From Dryas octopetala (lineage: Eukaryota; Streptophyta; Magnoliopsida; Rosales; Rosaceae), in NCBI GenBank assembly GCA_963921425.1, contig OY992833.1, positions 19,447,738 to 19,511,737 on the forward strand: a DNA stretch of 64,000 bases. Reading direction: 5' to 3'. A program made the translations under genes and the position numbers. This document shows positions 44,533 through 57,000 of the stretch, piece after piece. The stretch's first letter is position 1. Every line of letters starts with the position of its first letter. The notes beneath the pieces are model-generated. The model worked only from the letters and a program-made list of their open reading frames with translations, made no database searches and had not been told where the DNA came from.

Positions 44533-47500
44533 ATGGCTCAGGCTGTTGTTTCATTTGTGGTGGAAAGGGTCGGAGACTTGCTCATTCAGCAAGCCACATC
44601 CTTGTTTGGAGTCAGAGGCCAAGTTGAGCGTGCTCGGACCGAGCTACTATTCATGCAGGCCTTCCTCAAAGATGCAGATGCAAAGCAGCAAAACGATGCA
44701 AGAGTACGCCTTTGTGTTGCCCAAATTAGAGATGCTGCTTATGATTTGGAGGATGTCATTGCAACTTATGTCGTAAAAGTGGATTCCATGAGGAATGGAG
44801 GTATAAAGAATGTTCTGAAAAGATATGGTTGCATCTTTAAAGAAGGAGTGCATCAACACAAGATTGAGTCTGAAATTGGGAACATTACAACCAAACTGTC
44901 TAATTTGAGGTCGACTTTGCAAACTTATAACATAAGGGAGATTGGGGAAAGTGGAGGTGCCACATCCTCCCAATCGCACGAGAGGCAATATCAACTAAGG
45001 CGAACTTATTCTCATGTTATTGAACATCATGTTGTTGGGTTAGAAGACCACGCAAATGAAGTGATTATGCATTTGGTGAAAGATGAAAATTGCGCCCGAG
45101 TTGTTTCTATATGGGGGATGGGTGGTTTGGGGAAGACCACTCTTGCAAAACAAGTGTATCATCACAAAGAAGTGAGACACTATTTTGATTGTTTTGCTTG
45201 GATATGTATTTCTCAACAATATCAACTAAGAGATGTTTGGAAGGAAATTTTAATTAAACTTATTTCTGCAACCAACGAGCAAAGAGAAGAAATTGCAAAA
45301 CTAGAGAATGATGAAATAGCCAAGAGAATTTATCAATTCCAAATAGAAAGGAGATGTTTGGTGGTTCTTGATGACATTTGGAGCATCGAAACGTGGGACA
45401 TTCTAAAAGCTGCTTTTGCAGACCAAGAAACCAAGAGCAAAATATTACTTACAACACGCAAAGAACCAGTAGCTTTGCATGCGGACCAAAATGGTTTCCA
45501 TTACCAGCCTCCACCACTAAATGAGTATGAAGCTTGGAATCTGTTTGAGAAGATAGCAATACTAAAAAATGATGCTATAGGTATTTTCTCACTCAACCTT
45601 TTACCCTTACTATTCTTATTTAGAAATTGAAGCTAATAGAAATCATTGCATTCAATTTCGCTCTACTTCTATATATAATTTATTATTTATGGAAGATGTA
45701 TATTCACAGGTTTTGTTTTTTATACAAATTATAACACAAGTTTTTTTATCCTTAGATTAGTATATTTTTCATTAGTCCTCTAATTTCTTACATAAATTAT
45801 AACACAACTTCTAGACTATACCTTTACATTAATTAGTATATTAATTCTAAATGGGTGAGATTAAATCTAGCATGCATGGCAAATTGCTTTTCACTCTTGG
45901 GATTTTATTGTTTTCAAATATTAGTATATAAGAAGCCACGCCATTTTAAACTTTCTTCATTTCGTAATTGGAGATTTAAATTCGTTTGAACAATGGACAT
46001 TGATGATAAAATGTTTTTCTTTTTATTTTATATTGTAAGATTGCTAATGAGAAGTTTAATTGATCGATTTTCTTTTTTCATTATTTGTCAGACTCCAAAA
46101 TTTACAAAAAAAAGAAAGAAATGGGAAAGACCATGCTTCGACATTGTAAAGGTTTGCCACTAGCCATTAATGTGCTCGCAGGACTTTTAGCAAGAAAGAA
46201 CACAATTAGTGAGTGGGACATAGTGCATGCAAATGTTATTGTAAACATAAGGAGGGGCATGGACCAAAACCAAGAATATGCAGGTGCATCATGGGTGTTA
46301 GCATTGAGTTATGATGATTTACCGTATCACTTAAAACCGTGCTTTCAATATTTAGGTCATTATTCAGAGGATTCTGAGATTCCAGTCAAAAGATTGACTC
46401 AATTATGGATGGCAGAAGGTCTTATCTCTTCGACACAACAAAGGCAAGGCCTAAGGGATACAATGGAGGATATAGCATACAATTGCTTGAGTGAGTTGGT
46501 GGAAAGGTGTATGATTCAAGTTGGAGAACGAGGCTCGATTAGGAAGATTAAAACGTGTCGAATTCATGATCTTATGCGAGACTTGTGTTTGTTAAAGGCG
46601 CAAGAAGAAAACTTTCTCCAAATTGTCAATTTTTCGCAAGGAAACGAGGCAATGCATCCTTTTTCTTCTTCTATGGTTACCGAGGCAGCACCAATGGGCA
46701 AAGTTCGAAGACTTGCCGTGTACTTGGATGAGAGTGCTGATAAATTGGTTCCATCAAGATATGGAAAAGATGGCCACCTTAGGTCTTTATTATACTTTGG
46801 CAGGATGCCAGCTGAAAGTAATAAATTAATAGCATCCCAGTTCAGGTATTTCAAATTCCTTAGAGTTTTGAAGCTTGAAGATATGTTTAAAATAGAAGTA
46901 GAGTTGCCCATTGAAATTGGGGATATGGTCCATTTAAGGTTTTTAAGTCTTCAAGGCAGCAAGATAAAATCCTTTCCATCATTCCTTGGTAATTTGATAT
47001 GTTTGCAAACTCTTGATTTTCGGGTTCCAAATTGGGAGATGGTCATCCCAAATGTGATAAAGAAGTTGAAACAGTTAAGACATTTATATTTACCCGGGAA
47101 TTACAGAGTAAGGGGTAAACTGCAACTGTCTACTCTTCACAATTTACGGACGTTAAGTACCGTTTTAATTGGGTACAGTGATTTGAATGATGTTGCTGAA
47201 TTAACCAATCTCAGAAAACTGGACATAACATTATCAAGCCCCTTACGAAATCTGGAGGAAATCTTGAAAGCGACAAGCAGCACGCTTAACCGTATTCGGT
47301 CTCTGTTTGTGGAAAACTATGTTGGAATGAATAGTTGTGGGGAGGTTATGCAAATAGTATCAAGCTGTCCTCATATATACAAGCTGAGGGTGCATGGGCC
47401 AATTGTAGAATTACCGAAAGAGTTCCAGCACTATCCAAACCTCACCAAGTTAAAATTGTGGGGTTGTCGTCTCAAGGACTACCACATGGGAATCCTAGAG

Positions 47501-47863
47501 AAACTGCCAAATCTAACAACTCTTTCCCTTGTACAAGAAACTTTCGAGGAGAATACAAAGATACTGGTTTTCTCCAAAGGAGGCTTTCGTCTTCTTCAAT
47601 TTCTTTCCCTTTTATGGATGGATGAAATAATAGAGTGGAGGGTGGAGGAAGGAGCCATCCCTAATCTATGCCGATTGCTAATTCAGAGTTGCAGAGGATT
47701 GAGGACATTACCAGAAGGGCTGAGATATGTAAGTACCCTCAGGGAATTAACCATTAAATGGATGCCTCGTACTTTCTGTTGTAAGCTTGAGGAAGGAGGA
47801 GAGGATTTCTATAAAATCCAACATGTGCCTTCCCTTGTAATTGGGGAACCGGTAGATGAGTAG
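44533..47863 (+). CDS. CC-NBS-LRR disease resistance protein (At1g50180/RPP13-like), copy B
   Basis: Intracellular immune receptor of the coiled-coil NLR class. Two exons, 44533-45580 and 46092-47863 (GT-AG, phase 1), give 939 residues, normal for the class. The start MAQAVVSFVV is the first ATG in frame and matches the conserved N-terminus. Rx-type coiled coil at about residues 1-140, including DLEDVIATYV in place of the usual EDxxD-like motif. NB-ARC has P-loop GMGGLGKTT (195-203), RNBS-A around YFDCFAWICISQ, kinase-2 CLVVLDDIW (275-283), RNBS-B KILLTTR (303-309), GLPLA (370-374), LSYDDLPYHLKPCFQY, and IHD (507-509) in place of MHD. Leucine-rich repeats run from about 570 to the end. The intron falls between RNBS-C and GLPL. 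No damage was seen. A hAT element and a CT microsatellite lie in the upstream region, and a dead tandem copy precedes it. Confidence 0.93.
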
Positions 47864-49777
47864 GCACTTCTTCCGTGCATGGGTACGCACTTCTTCTTAA
47901 TGTTTGTTATGTTCTTCATCTTGCATCACTTCTTCTTAATGTTTAGATAAAACTTTAAAACTCGTAAACTATCCAACTAATTATAACTTAAATGAAACAC
48001 AAAAACCAAACAAACAAACATAACCTATATCTCAGAGAGTAGAGAATTAGAGATCACTGATTTCAATATACAGAGGAAAAAAAATTCTATCAAGGAGTTG
48101 ATCTGTAGAGATCATTGATTTCAAATACGAACGGACCATGGGGAATTAATAGGAAGAATCTTAGGGAGAGTCAGAAGAACATTATTTGTTTCATAGCATT
48201 GTGAAAACAGTAATACATACATATCAATGCATTATGCATATGAATATTTCATTTTTTTGTAAAATGCTTAAAATTCACGTTGCAGTACTTTTGGGTTTCA
48301 ATTACGGTCAAATTGCTGGCTTTGTCCTACTCTGCAGCTGCTGGTAAAATTGACAAGGTATGGAGAAGGGAGCATGTTAAACGGACTTTTCCTTGTCACT
48401 GCAAGAGGAGCAAAAGATGTCATCAAGTTGCTCCAAGTACCTGATGAGTGCACGTACACTTTGTGTGTTTGACTCAGAGAAGACTTACAAGTGGAAGACC
48501 TGCATGTGACATATATGAAATCAGCTGAGCAATTGTCACATACTTACTAGGATTTGAGAACTGGAAATTTATTACTTTTTTGTGGTGTTTTGCCGTAATT
48601 CAATTACTTTGTAATGAATATTGCTTGGTGTGCTGCTATTGTTTGGTGGATAGTGTTCTTTTTATGACCATTTAGACTCTCTTTTTTGTTTGTGTTAATG
48701 CAATTATCAAATATGCGTGTGTGCTGCAGCAAAGAGATTTCCTTTACTTTAACAACACAATACAAATTGGGTAGTGTGTTGATGTTGTTGGATATTTGAT
48801 TGTTATCATGGAAATGAGCTAGGTAAAAGCGTAGGCCTTCCCTTTTTTCTTTTTTCTTTTTTATATATTTTTCTTTTTGTTTTTCTTTAATTTTGTGTAA
48901 ATGTGTTTATATAGGTATACCAGTGTAGGATGCTTAGGTCCACTTTTCTGACAGATAATGGACAACTAAAATATTTGCAAGTTGTTGCAAGCTAGCTTGA
49001 CAGCGAAAAGAGATGTTGACATTAGGAAAGATACTTAAAATATGAGATTGTTATGTATGTCATAATGCAATAATGCATGTCACAAAATCATTGTATATGC
49101 CCCAAGGTGTTATTTGCAGATATGTACTTCTCTTATTAAATCCTCTTTTTATTCTTCTTAGATGAGGACATATAGAGATATGTTGGAAGCTAACAGATGC
49201 TTAGAAAAAGCATGTCAGATGATTGGTTTAAGTTGAAGGTTTGTATATACTTGTGTTCTCTGTCAATAGTTAAAATGCAATTAAGTATATATTAATTTTT
49301 ACAGTGATCATTTGCTTCGATTTCCATTATGATGAATGAATTTTTTTAGGTTCAATAGATTGAGCAAAAGAAGGGAAGCCTGGTGAAGAAGCCAAGGCTG
49401 CTTTGAGGTGTTCTGTCAGGGAAATGAAGTATATGCTTTTGATTTGTCCTTTTGCAGCAAAAATAAGGTCTTTGCTTTTGATTGGTTAGTTGAATATTAA
49501 TCAGTTGTAACCTAATGATTATTCGAATAAAGTTAAAGAAACTGCTGATCACTGCTGAGGTGATAAAAATAGCATAAAGAAAAAGAAAAAAAAAACAAAA
49601 AACCAGAACAAGGCTATTTTCCTTTCATACATGGAACATACTTTCTTAAGTACACACACTTTCTGAACATTGTTCAATCTTGAAATATAAGTCACACCAT
49701 TCAGCCATTCCTGATTATTATCTTAAAAGATATAAATTGAGTAATTAAACATAAAACATTGCGCCAAGTATTGCAGA
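47864..49777. other. NLR downstream DNA, no further gene called
   Basis: To about 48974 it is homologous to DNA downstream of copy A. Around 48340-48560 one sees TACTCTGCAGCTGC followed by a short open stretch also partly present in copy A (near 42020). It could be a downstream exon or a 3' UTR, and I cannot name it. From 48975 to 49777 nothing was recognised. Confidence 0.4.
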
Positions 49778-51351
49778 TCATTTGAACATGGAAGGAGGCA
49801 TAGGTGGAGCAGCAGTTGGTGGCCCAATCCAACCTAATATCATGCACACAAATACAACATAAGAGTTATGGTTAGTACAATAGTACCAAATGATGATGAT
49901 GATGGACGATGGTGATCAATCATCATCAATGATTGATGATGATGATGATGATGGTGTTGCATATATGGACTAGTTTAGAACCTTTGGCGGGGTCGAAGCC
50001 TTGAGCTTTGAGCTCAGCATGTTCTTGGCAGAGGGCACATGGTTCACAGCAGAAATGAACACAACAATCACAACAAGGATCCTCTGGTAAACCAAATTTT
50101 CGGCGTAACTTCTCTCTGTACATGCATGAGTAGAACCAATGGCACTGAATCGTCATCAACAACCCGTACACTATGCTTTGAGAAACACATGCTATAAGCA
50201 AAACCAAACCAAAAATACAAACTCCAATTATTAACAGAACAGCTAATAGCTTAATTATAAAGTAGGCACACTTATGCAGAAATTCTTGTATACATTGGGG
50301 GTATATGTACAACACCCCTTTATAATAAACCGTCGCATCCTAATCAATTATTGTGAGAGAACCATTATATAATGAAAATTTACCTCTATTAGGTTCTGAG
50401 GGAGCTAGTGTGCTATAATACAAATGAAATTAGTCAATATTGATTAAGGAAATTTTTGGTGATCTTGTCACACTTACAAGATTGTCCTTCGTCCACAGTT
50501 TCTGCAATTTGGCCGAAGGTGAGACATGGAACAAAGCATGTTATACAACCTACACCAAAATTACGGATCAATTTCATCAATTATGGCTTTGCAATGTATT
50601 ATGAACAGAACTTTTACTCCTTTCATGAAATGTTCTTCTCTTATTGACCAAGTGCATTCATGTGTGAACGTGTGGTTCAAATTATCAATTTGATAACATA
50701 ATATGCCATATATATGTACATAAATAAGTTAAGTTAAACCTCAATAGAAAGAGCCTATATATATATATATATATATATACAGGCTCCTTCTGTTGAGGTA
50801 TACCTCAACTTATTTATGTTGAGGTATGACCTTGTTGGGGCCCACATGAGTCATTTTGTATCGATCCGAACCGTTCGCAAGGATCATCTTCATTAATAGA
50901 TCATCCTTGCAAAAAATTAGCCAAATCGGAAATCATTTGCCTATCTAACTTTGATAAAACAAATGGACGGTTTCATCGAAAATACTTGGTTCGTCCATTT
51001 TTTTGATCAAAGTTAGATAGATAAATGATTTCCGATTTGGCTAATTTTTTGCAAGGATGATCTATCTATGGAGATGTAAAAATTGAACGGTTCGAATCGA
51101 CACAAAACGGCTCGTGTGGGCCCCAACAGGGTATACCTCAACATAAATAAGTTGAGGTATACCTCAACAGAAGGAGCCTGTATATATATATATATATATA
51201 TATAGCCAAAAGAACATGGTCATCTTACTAAATGTTTATGTGGCAGGAACAGAGAGGATGCAAATAGCTTACATGTAGTGACATCTCCTCCACAGTTACA
51301 AAGACCACCGGACCATTTGGACTGCTGGCGATGACCATAATCAACATTCAT
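49778..51351 (-). CDS. PLAC8 / PLANT CADMIUM RESISTANCE-like protein, gene 2
   Basis: Four exons on the - strand: 51273-51351, 50478-50549, 49982-50191 and 49778-49833. All junctions are GT-AG, exon sizes are identical to those of gene 1 (79, 72, 210, 56 nt), and the product is 138 residues. Start [20 protein letters not shown]. An in-frame ATG further upstream would add about 29 residues but does not fit the family. Then [20 protein letters not shown], a helix near [58 protein letters not shown] and FDPAKGW. The CCxxxxCPC motif reads CCITCFVPC, with Val at the cysteine before Pro. Proteins of this family act at the plasma membrane in metal (Cd, Zn) tolerance or growth control; which applies here is not visible. 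A long foldback element occupies intron 1. Confidence 0.93.
50780..51180. mobile_element. Foldback MITE in intron 1 of PCR gene 2
   Basis: A 401-bp near-perfect palindrome. Both ends read inward as CAGGCTCCTTCTGTTGAGGT and pair for about 190 bp. It is flanked by (TA)n runs (about 50757-50778 and 51181-51204), so the exact target duplication is masked; TA is possible. The words TTGCAAAAAATTAG.C..AT.GGAAATCAT inside resemble the MITE in intron 3 of PCR gene 1, suggesting related families. A second, solo end (ACCTCAATAGAAAGAGCC) lies just to the left at 50737-50754. Confidence 0.85.
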
Positions 51352-51987
51352 ACTTTCAAAATGCAATGCAATGCAAACATATATGTAAATTGATATTGTG
51401 GAAACTGAAAGAAGAAGATTATTATTAGGTGCTGACAATGTATGTTCCTAAGTTTTGGTATTTATACACCAATCCAAACCCAATTCGAGTAAGACATTAT
51501 CTTTGGGAAGTTCGCCTATGAAAATTGAAATTAATTAATTATATATATGTATGCTTCATGGTTCATGCATCTGTTGGTATAGAGCAGGTCATATCCATCA
51601 TCATTAACAATTGTTTTTGAGTGTCAATCCATTATGGACGGCCACAAAACCCTCCAACAAAAAAGACATTGGCAAAGAGCCATATATATAGAACCAAAAA
51701 CTTAAATAAAAACCTTAAAGAACAAAAAACTCACTTACAATTATTTGTTTGTCTTGATGATATTGATAGTGAGGTAGCTGGTTCTCTGTTGTCTGGGCCT
51801 TGGGCCCCCATGTTAACTAAAAGAAAAATGGAACAAATGGGACATTATGGTTTGATGCTTAGAGAAATTGAGAGATAATACGAATAGGTCAACAAGAATT
51901 GGTTTGATGCTATCGTATATTTCTATTCAGATTATGATTGGGTTAAGGGTATAGGCCCATAAGAAAGATTATGATTGAAAATATTGT
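51352..51987. other. Upstream region of PCR gene 2, no other gene
   Basis: DNA upstream of the PCR gene 2 start, probably including its promoter. Part of it (AAGACATTATCTTTGGGAAG near 51490) resembles DNA upstream of PCR gene 1 near 14936, so upstream DNA was duplicated with the gene. Confidence 0.45.
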
Positions 51988-51996
51988 TTATATATT

Positions 51997-52766
51997 GGGT
52001 GTGGACTATTCAGACCACTCAAATATATATGCTGAATTGACTACCCTCCTCATTTATTTTGTAAATATTCCTAATATACCCTTAATGTAAATAAAATTTA
52101 CAAAAAAAAAAAAAAACCACAAAACCCCATCACCTCCCACCCACCTGACCAGTCACTCTCTCTCTCTCTCTTCAATATGTCGCTGTTCAACGACCAGTGG
52201 CGGCGAGACCACCATCGGTCAACTCGTTTGCCTCTCCTCTCTCCCCCCATGGTAGCCTTCAAATCAGGAAAGCCCAGAAAATCCGAACCCAGGCGAAGAC
52301 CCGATCGACCCTTCGCCAGTGATCTTCCTTTTTCGGCGGAGTTGAGACGCCAAACCACTTGGGCTTTGTTCCCTAAGTCACGGCGAGTCCAACCCTGGTC
52401 TTCCCTTGCTCATCTGACCACCGTGCTCGGCTAATCGACATCGTGAAGCTTCGCGACTTTCGTCGCAGAATTCGGCAGATTCTGGCAGCAAATTGGGTCG
52501 ACCCAGGTATGGTTTTTGATCTTCTTGTTGTGTTCTTGTTGCTGGTTAGATTGGTTTGAACCAATTATGGGGAGGGGTAGTGGTGGCGGTGGTGTGGTGA
52601 GGTGAGATGTGGTGGGGACGGGTGAGGTGTGGTGGGGATGGGTGGGTGGGTTGTTAATGGGGATGTGTTTTTTTTCTTTAATGCAAGGGTAAAATAGGAA
52701 AGAATGAGGGAAAAAATCTTAGGGTGGTCAACTCAGTATTTTAAAGTGGTCGGAATAGCCCCTGTC
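51997..52766. mobile_element. Mutator-like element with GC-rich cargo
   Basis: 770 bp with diverged terminal inverted repeats of about 75 bp (GGGTGTGGACTATTCAGACC and, inverted, GACAGGGGCTATTCCGACC). The 9-bp duplication TTATATATT is at 51988-51996 and 52767-52775. The interior (52170-52660) is far more GC-rich than its surroundings and includes an open frame starting MSLFNDQWRRDHHRS at 52177 and ending at 52434. No transposase was found. The composition suggests a captured host segment, as in Pack-MULEs, but no parent gene was recognised. Confidence 0.8.
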
Positions 52767-52775
52767 TTATATATT

Positions 52776-53910
52776 TGGACAATTTTTGTACCGAAAACAA
52801 AAAAGAGTTGGGCCTATTAGATCAGGTTGGGTTAACAACCGTGATCCATGCTACTGACTATCCCAGTGTATTATGAAGTCAAGCCCATGTTTTAAAATAA
52901 TCGGGCTGGAGTGGAATCAAACATTAGCAAAACGGGCTAATTAATTAGCCACCCCATTAACATGACGAGAGATATAGGAAATAGAAATACCTCATAATAA
53001 CTCTGCTAGGTAACGAATATCTCCAAAAACATGACATGGAGGGTAATAATCATGTAGATTATAAAGAGATGTTATTAGAAGAATGTTATTCAAGATTCCA
53101 TCAACTCACCAACTAGCTTTTACAGTACTTTTCTCTACAATTTTAGAGAGGTATGAAGTTCAAATACCCTTAATTATGTAGGAGGTGTTCCACTACTCGC
53201 TTAAATAACCTCAGTTAAAATTAAACAAGATGAGTGCAAATTAAATAATGGACAACTATTTAATTGCGTCATAAAGAAAATAGTCCGTAAAACATTTCTG
53301 TAAGCTAGTGTACTATAATTTTCTACATGATACATATAAATTATAAGGTCCAAAACATATGAATTTTCTATTGAGCCTTTGACTTCTTTGTCTGGACAGA
53401 GATTCATTTAATTAATTATCACCTTTATATGATCTCTAATTATCATAGTGCGTGTACTGTGAGAGTCCATAATGGGGTTCCTGCATATTACACACTTCAA
53501 TTATGACTCTATTGAAAAATCAGATCGTTATAATCAATAATAATATACACAAAATAATTCTATATGACGTCAGTGCATCTGATTTCACATCAAATAATTT
53601 GAAGAACTTTCCAAATTCCAAGCATGGACCAATATATGCTTTGCTTAGTGTTGGAGTTTTTTGGCATACTAAAATCTGATCTGTACTCAGCTCTTATTAT
53701 AAGTTGATCGACAAATTAACCTGGCCGGCATCAATTAATTCAGTGACCCTTCCCTTGTTTGATTGGCTTGGCGGTAGTGACAGTGTCTCTGTCTAGCTAT
53801 CTTCACACACATATGACATATATGTATATCCTCCATTAACATTAGTATATATTGATGAACTTAATGGTCTATGCCTTTCTTGTTAGTCACAACAACACAT
53901 TGTGCATCTC
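52776..53910. other. Intergenic DNA, nothing recognised
   Basis: AT-rich DNA between a Mutator-like element and the copia element, with no gene or repeat recognised. Confidence 0.5.
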
Positions 53911-53915
53911 ATTGT

Positions 53916-54087
53916 TGTATAGAGAAAGTGTAGGTTTAGGGTTTTCAATATTATTTCTGCTTAAAAGAATAAGACCACAAAGTGTGGTTTATATACATGG
54001 GCTTATAACTAAAATACAGGAATTAATAAATCACCTAATTAATTCTAATAATTACACAATAATCACATGTGTTGACTCACACCAACA
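53916..54087 (-). repeat. Copia LTR (downstream in element sense)
   Basis: 172 bp, TGTATAGAGAAAG ... CACACCAACA on the + strand. Confidence 0.93.
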
Positions 54088-57000
54088 CTTCCCCTCAAGT
54101 TGGTGCATATATATCGCACATGCCCAACTTGTCTTGTGAGTCCAAAAACACCCTATTTGCTACAGCCTTGGTCAACACATCTGCAAGCTGATCTTCGGAC
54201 TTCACAAATGGAAAGTTAATAATCTTCGCTTCAAGTTTCTCTTTGATGAAGTGTCGATCAATCTCAATGTGTTTTGTTCTATCATGCTGAACATGATTAT
54301 GTGCTATATCAATAGCAGATTTGTTATCACAAAACAAGTCCATAGGTTTGGTAGGTGGACACCCTAAATCAGTCAATAAATGTCTCAACCACAAAAGTTC
54401 GACTACTCCAAGTGCCATACCTCTGTATTCAGCCTCTGCACTCGACCTAGATACAACTAATTGCTTCTTACTTCTCCAGGTTACCAAATTTCCTCCTACA
54501 AAGGTAAAGTAGCCTGAGGCAGACCTTCTATTATCTGCTGAACCACCCCAGTCTGCATCAGAAAAACCTTCAACATTTACATGACCATGATTAGCAAACA
54601 ACAATCCTTTACCAGGTGCAGATTTTAAATACTGTAAAATTCGCTCCACAGTATCCATATGGGGTTTGCACGGGGCATGCATAAACTGGCTTACTACACT
54701 AACCGCATAAGCAATGTCAGGTCTAGTGTGAGACAAATATATCAATCTTCCAACAAGTCTCTGATATCGCCCCTTATCTGCAGGCAAGGCCCCCAAACAC
54801 TCAAAAAGTTTATGATTTTGTTCCATAGGAGTGACAGCTGGCTTACACCTAAGCATACCAGTTTCAGACAACAAGTCTAAAACATATTTCCTTTGAGATA
54901 GGAATATGCCATGTTTAGACCGAGCCACTTCTATCCCAAGAAAGAACTTCAAGTCCCCCAGCTGTTTCATTTCAAACTCTTGAGACAAGTACCTCTACAA
55001 ATTAGAGATTTCCTCATAATCATTTCCGGTCAGAACCATATCATCAACGTAAATGATAAGAGCAGTAATCTTCTTCCCCCTTTTCTTTAGGAACAAAGTA
55101 TGATCAAAATTACTCTGCTGATAACCATAGTTCTTCATTGCACGGGTGAATCTCCCAAACCAGGCTCTCGGAGATTGTTTAAGACCATATAAAGACTTTT
55201 TTAGTTTACATACCAATCTCGTATTATCAAACTCTGGTATACCTGGAGGAGGATCCATGTATACTTCTTCAGTCAAATCACCATAGAAAAATGCATTCTT
55301 TACATCAAACTGAAGGAGTGGCCAATCTTTGTTAGCAGCCAAAGACAACAGAACCCGTACTGTGTTTAACTTGGCCACTGGAGCAAACGTCTCCAAGTAG
55401 TCTATGCCATAGGACTGTGTATAACCCTTTGCTACCAACCTTGCTTTATACCTTTCAACTGACCCATCAGCTTTGTGTTTGACTGCAAACACCCATCTGC
55501 ACCCAACTGTCTTCTTTCCCTTAGGTAGAGAAACCAACTCCCAGGTTGAATTCTTCTGTAATGCCGCCATTTCTTCAGCCATAGCTTTGGTCCATCTAGA
55601 ATCTATAAGAGCATCCTGCAATCTACTAGGAATAGAAACAGAAGATAATTGCAGAACATACGATTCATATGACTTTGAAAGCCTAACAGATGACACATGA
55701 TTATTAATTGAGTACCTAACTTTGGCATTTGGATCTGGCTCATATTTAGCTGGTGGTTGTCCTCGGTTAGACCGAGGAGGAAGTGTAAATTTAGAAGCAT
55801 TATAAATAAGATCTGAACCAGAATGTGAATCAAGAGTATTGTCGGTTACCTCAATGGACGAAGAAGATTGATTCAATGAAGTAGGAGAGATGGCGGTACT
55901 ATCATGGAGTGGTGATTCCTCAAGCTCAGAATTCGTGGATTCTTGTCCTACCATATCCCCAGTATCATCTTCAGTAATTTCCGCATCCTCAATATCATCC
56001 GCAGTCTCAGTCTCATCCGCAGTCTCATCCGCAGACTCAGACACTGGGTGATCAATAGTCTGTTCTGACCCTTCCTCACTACTACTCCCATAACCAAAGT
56101 GATCAAAGAACAACATATCATCTCGATTCTGCACTTCACTATTCTGCACTTCACTAGAAACCTCCCCCTGAAGGGCAGAATCCAGTGGACGTGGAGAATA
56201 AAAAAGTTGATGTTCATGAAAAGTGACATCCATAGAAACATATAAGCGCTGAGTAGAGGGATGATAGCACCGATACCCCTTCTGGGATGGACCATAACCA
56301 ACAAATACACACTCTAAGGCCCGAGATGCGAGCTTGGATCGCTGATGAAAATGTAAATGCACAAAAACAACACACCAAAAAACCCGGGGTTCCAAATGAA
56401 GAATACCTGGTAGAGAGACAAAATCCGAGAGAACATCCAAAGGTCGCCGAAAGTCAAGAACACTAGATGGGGTCCGATTAATCAGATAAACGGCAGAACT
56501 CAAGGCATCACCCCAGAACAGAGATGGCAAGTGACCCCCCAGAAGAAGGGACCGAGTGACATTCTGTTGTGGAGAATGAGCGCAAGAAGTCTGATGAAGG
56601 ATCCCCGCAGAAGCAAAATACTGAGTCAACTCTGTATTAATGAACTCACCGCCATTATCAGAGCGCAAAACTTTAATAGAACAGGCAAACTGGGTGAGGA
56701 CCATATGATGAAAAAGGCGAAAAACAGCACACACATCACTTTTATGTTTCAGAAGATAAACCCAAGTCATTCTAGTACAATCATCAATAAATGTCACAAA
56801 CCATTTCATTCCTTTATGTGTACTACACGGGGCCAGACCCCAAACATCTGAGTGGACCAAAGCAAAAGAAACATCCATACGTGTAGCACTAGAAGGAAAC
56901 ACTGAACGATGGCTTTTGGCCAACACACAAACTTCACAATTAAAATTGGAAATGTTCAATCCACGAAATAAAGAGGGAAATAAACGCCGAAGATAACTAA

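Larger units (their letters stand above)
43163..48974 (+). repeat. Tandem duplication, unit B (intact NLR copy)
   Basis: Second copy of the NLR segment, with the same upstream and downstream DNA as unit A but keeping the full gene. It carries its own hAT insertion at 43335-44142. Homology to unit A fades near 48974. Confidence 0.8.

Noticed and set aside
46564-46911. 115-codon - strand frame
   Set aside because: Antisense shadow of the NLR coding sequence.
50780-51180. Palindrome considered as a miRNA gene
   Set aside because: Arms of about 190 bp with transposon-like ends and TA flanks fit a foldback MITE better than a miRNA precursor.
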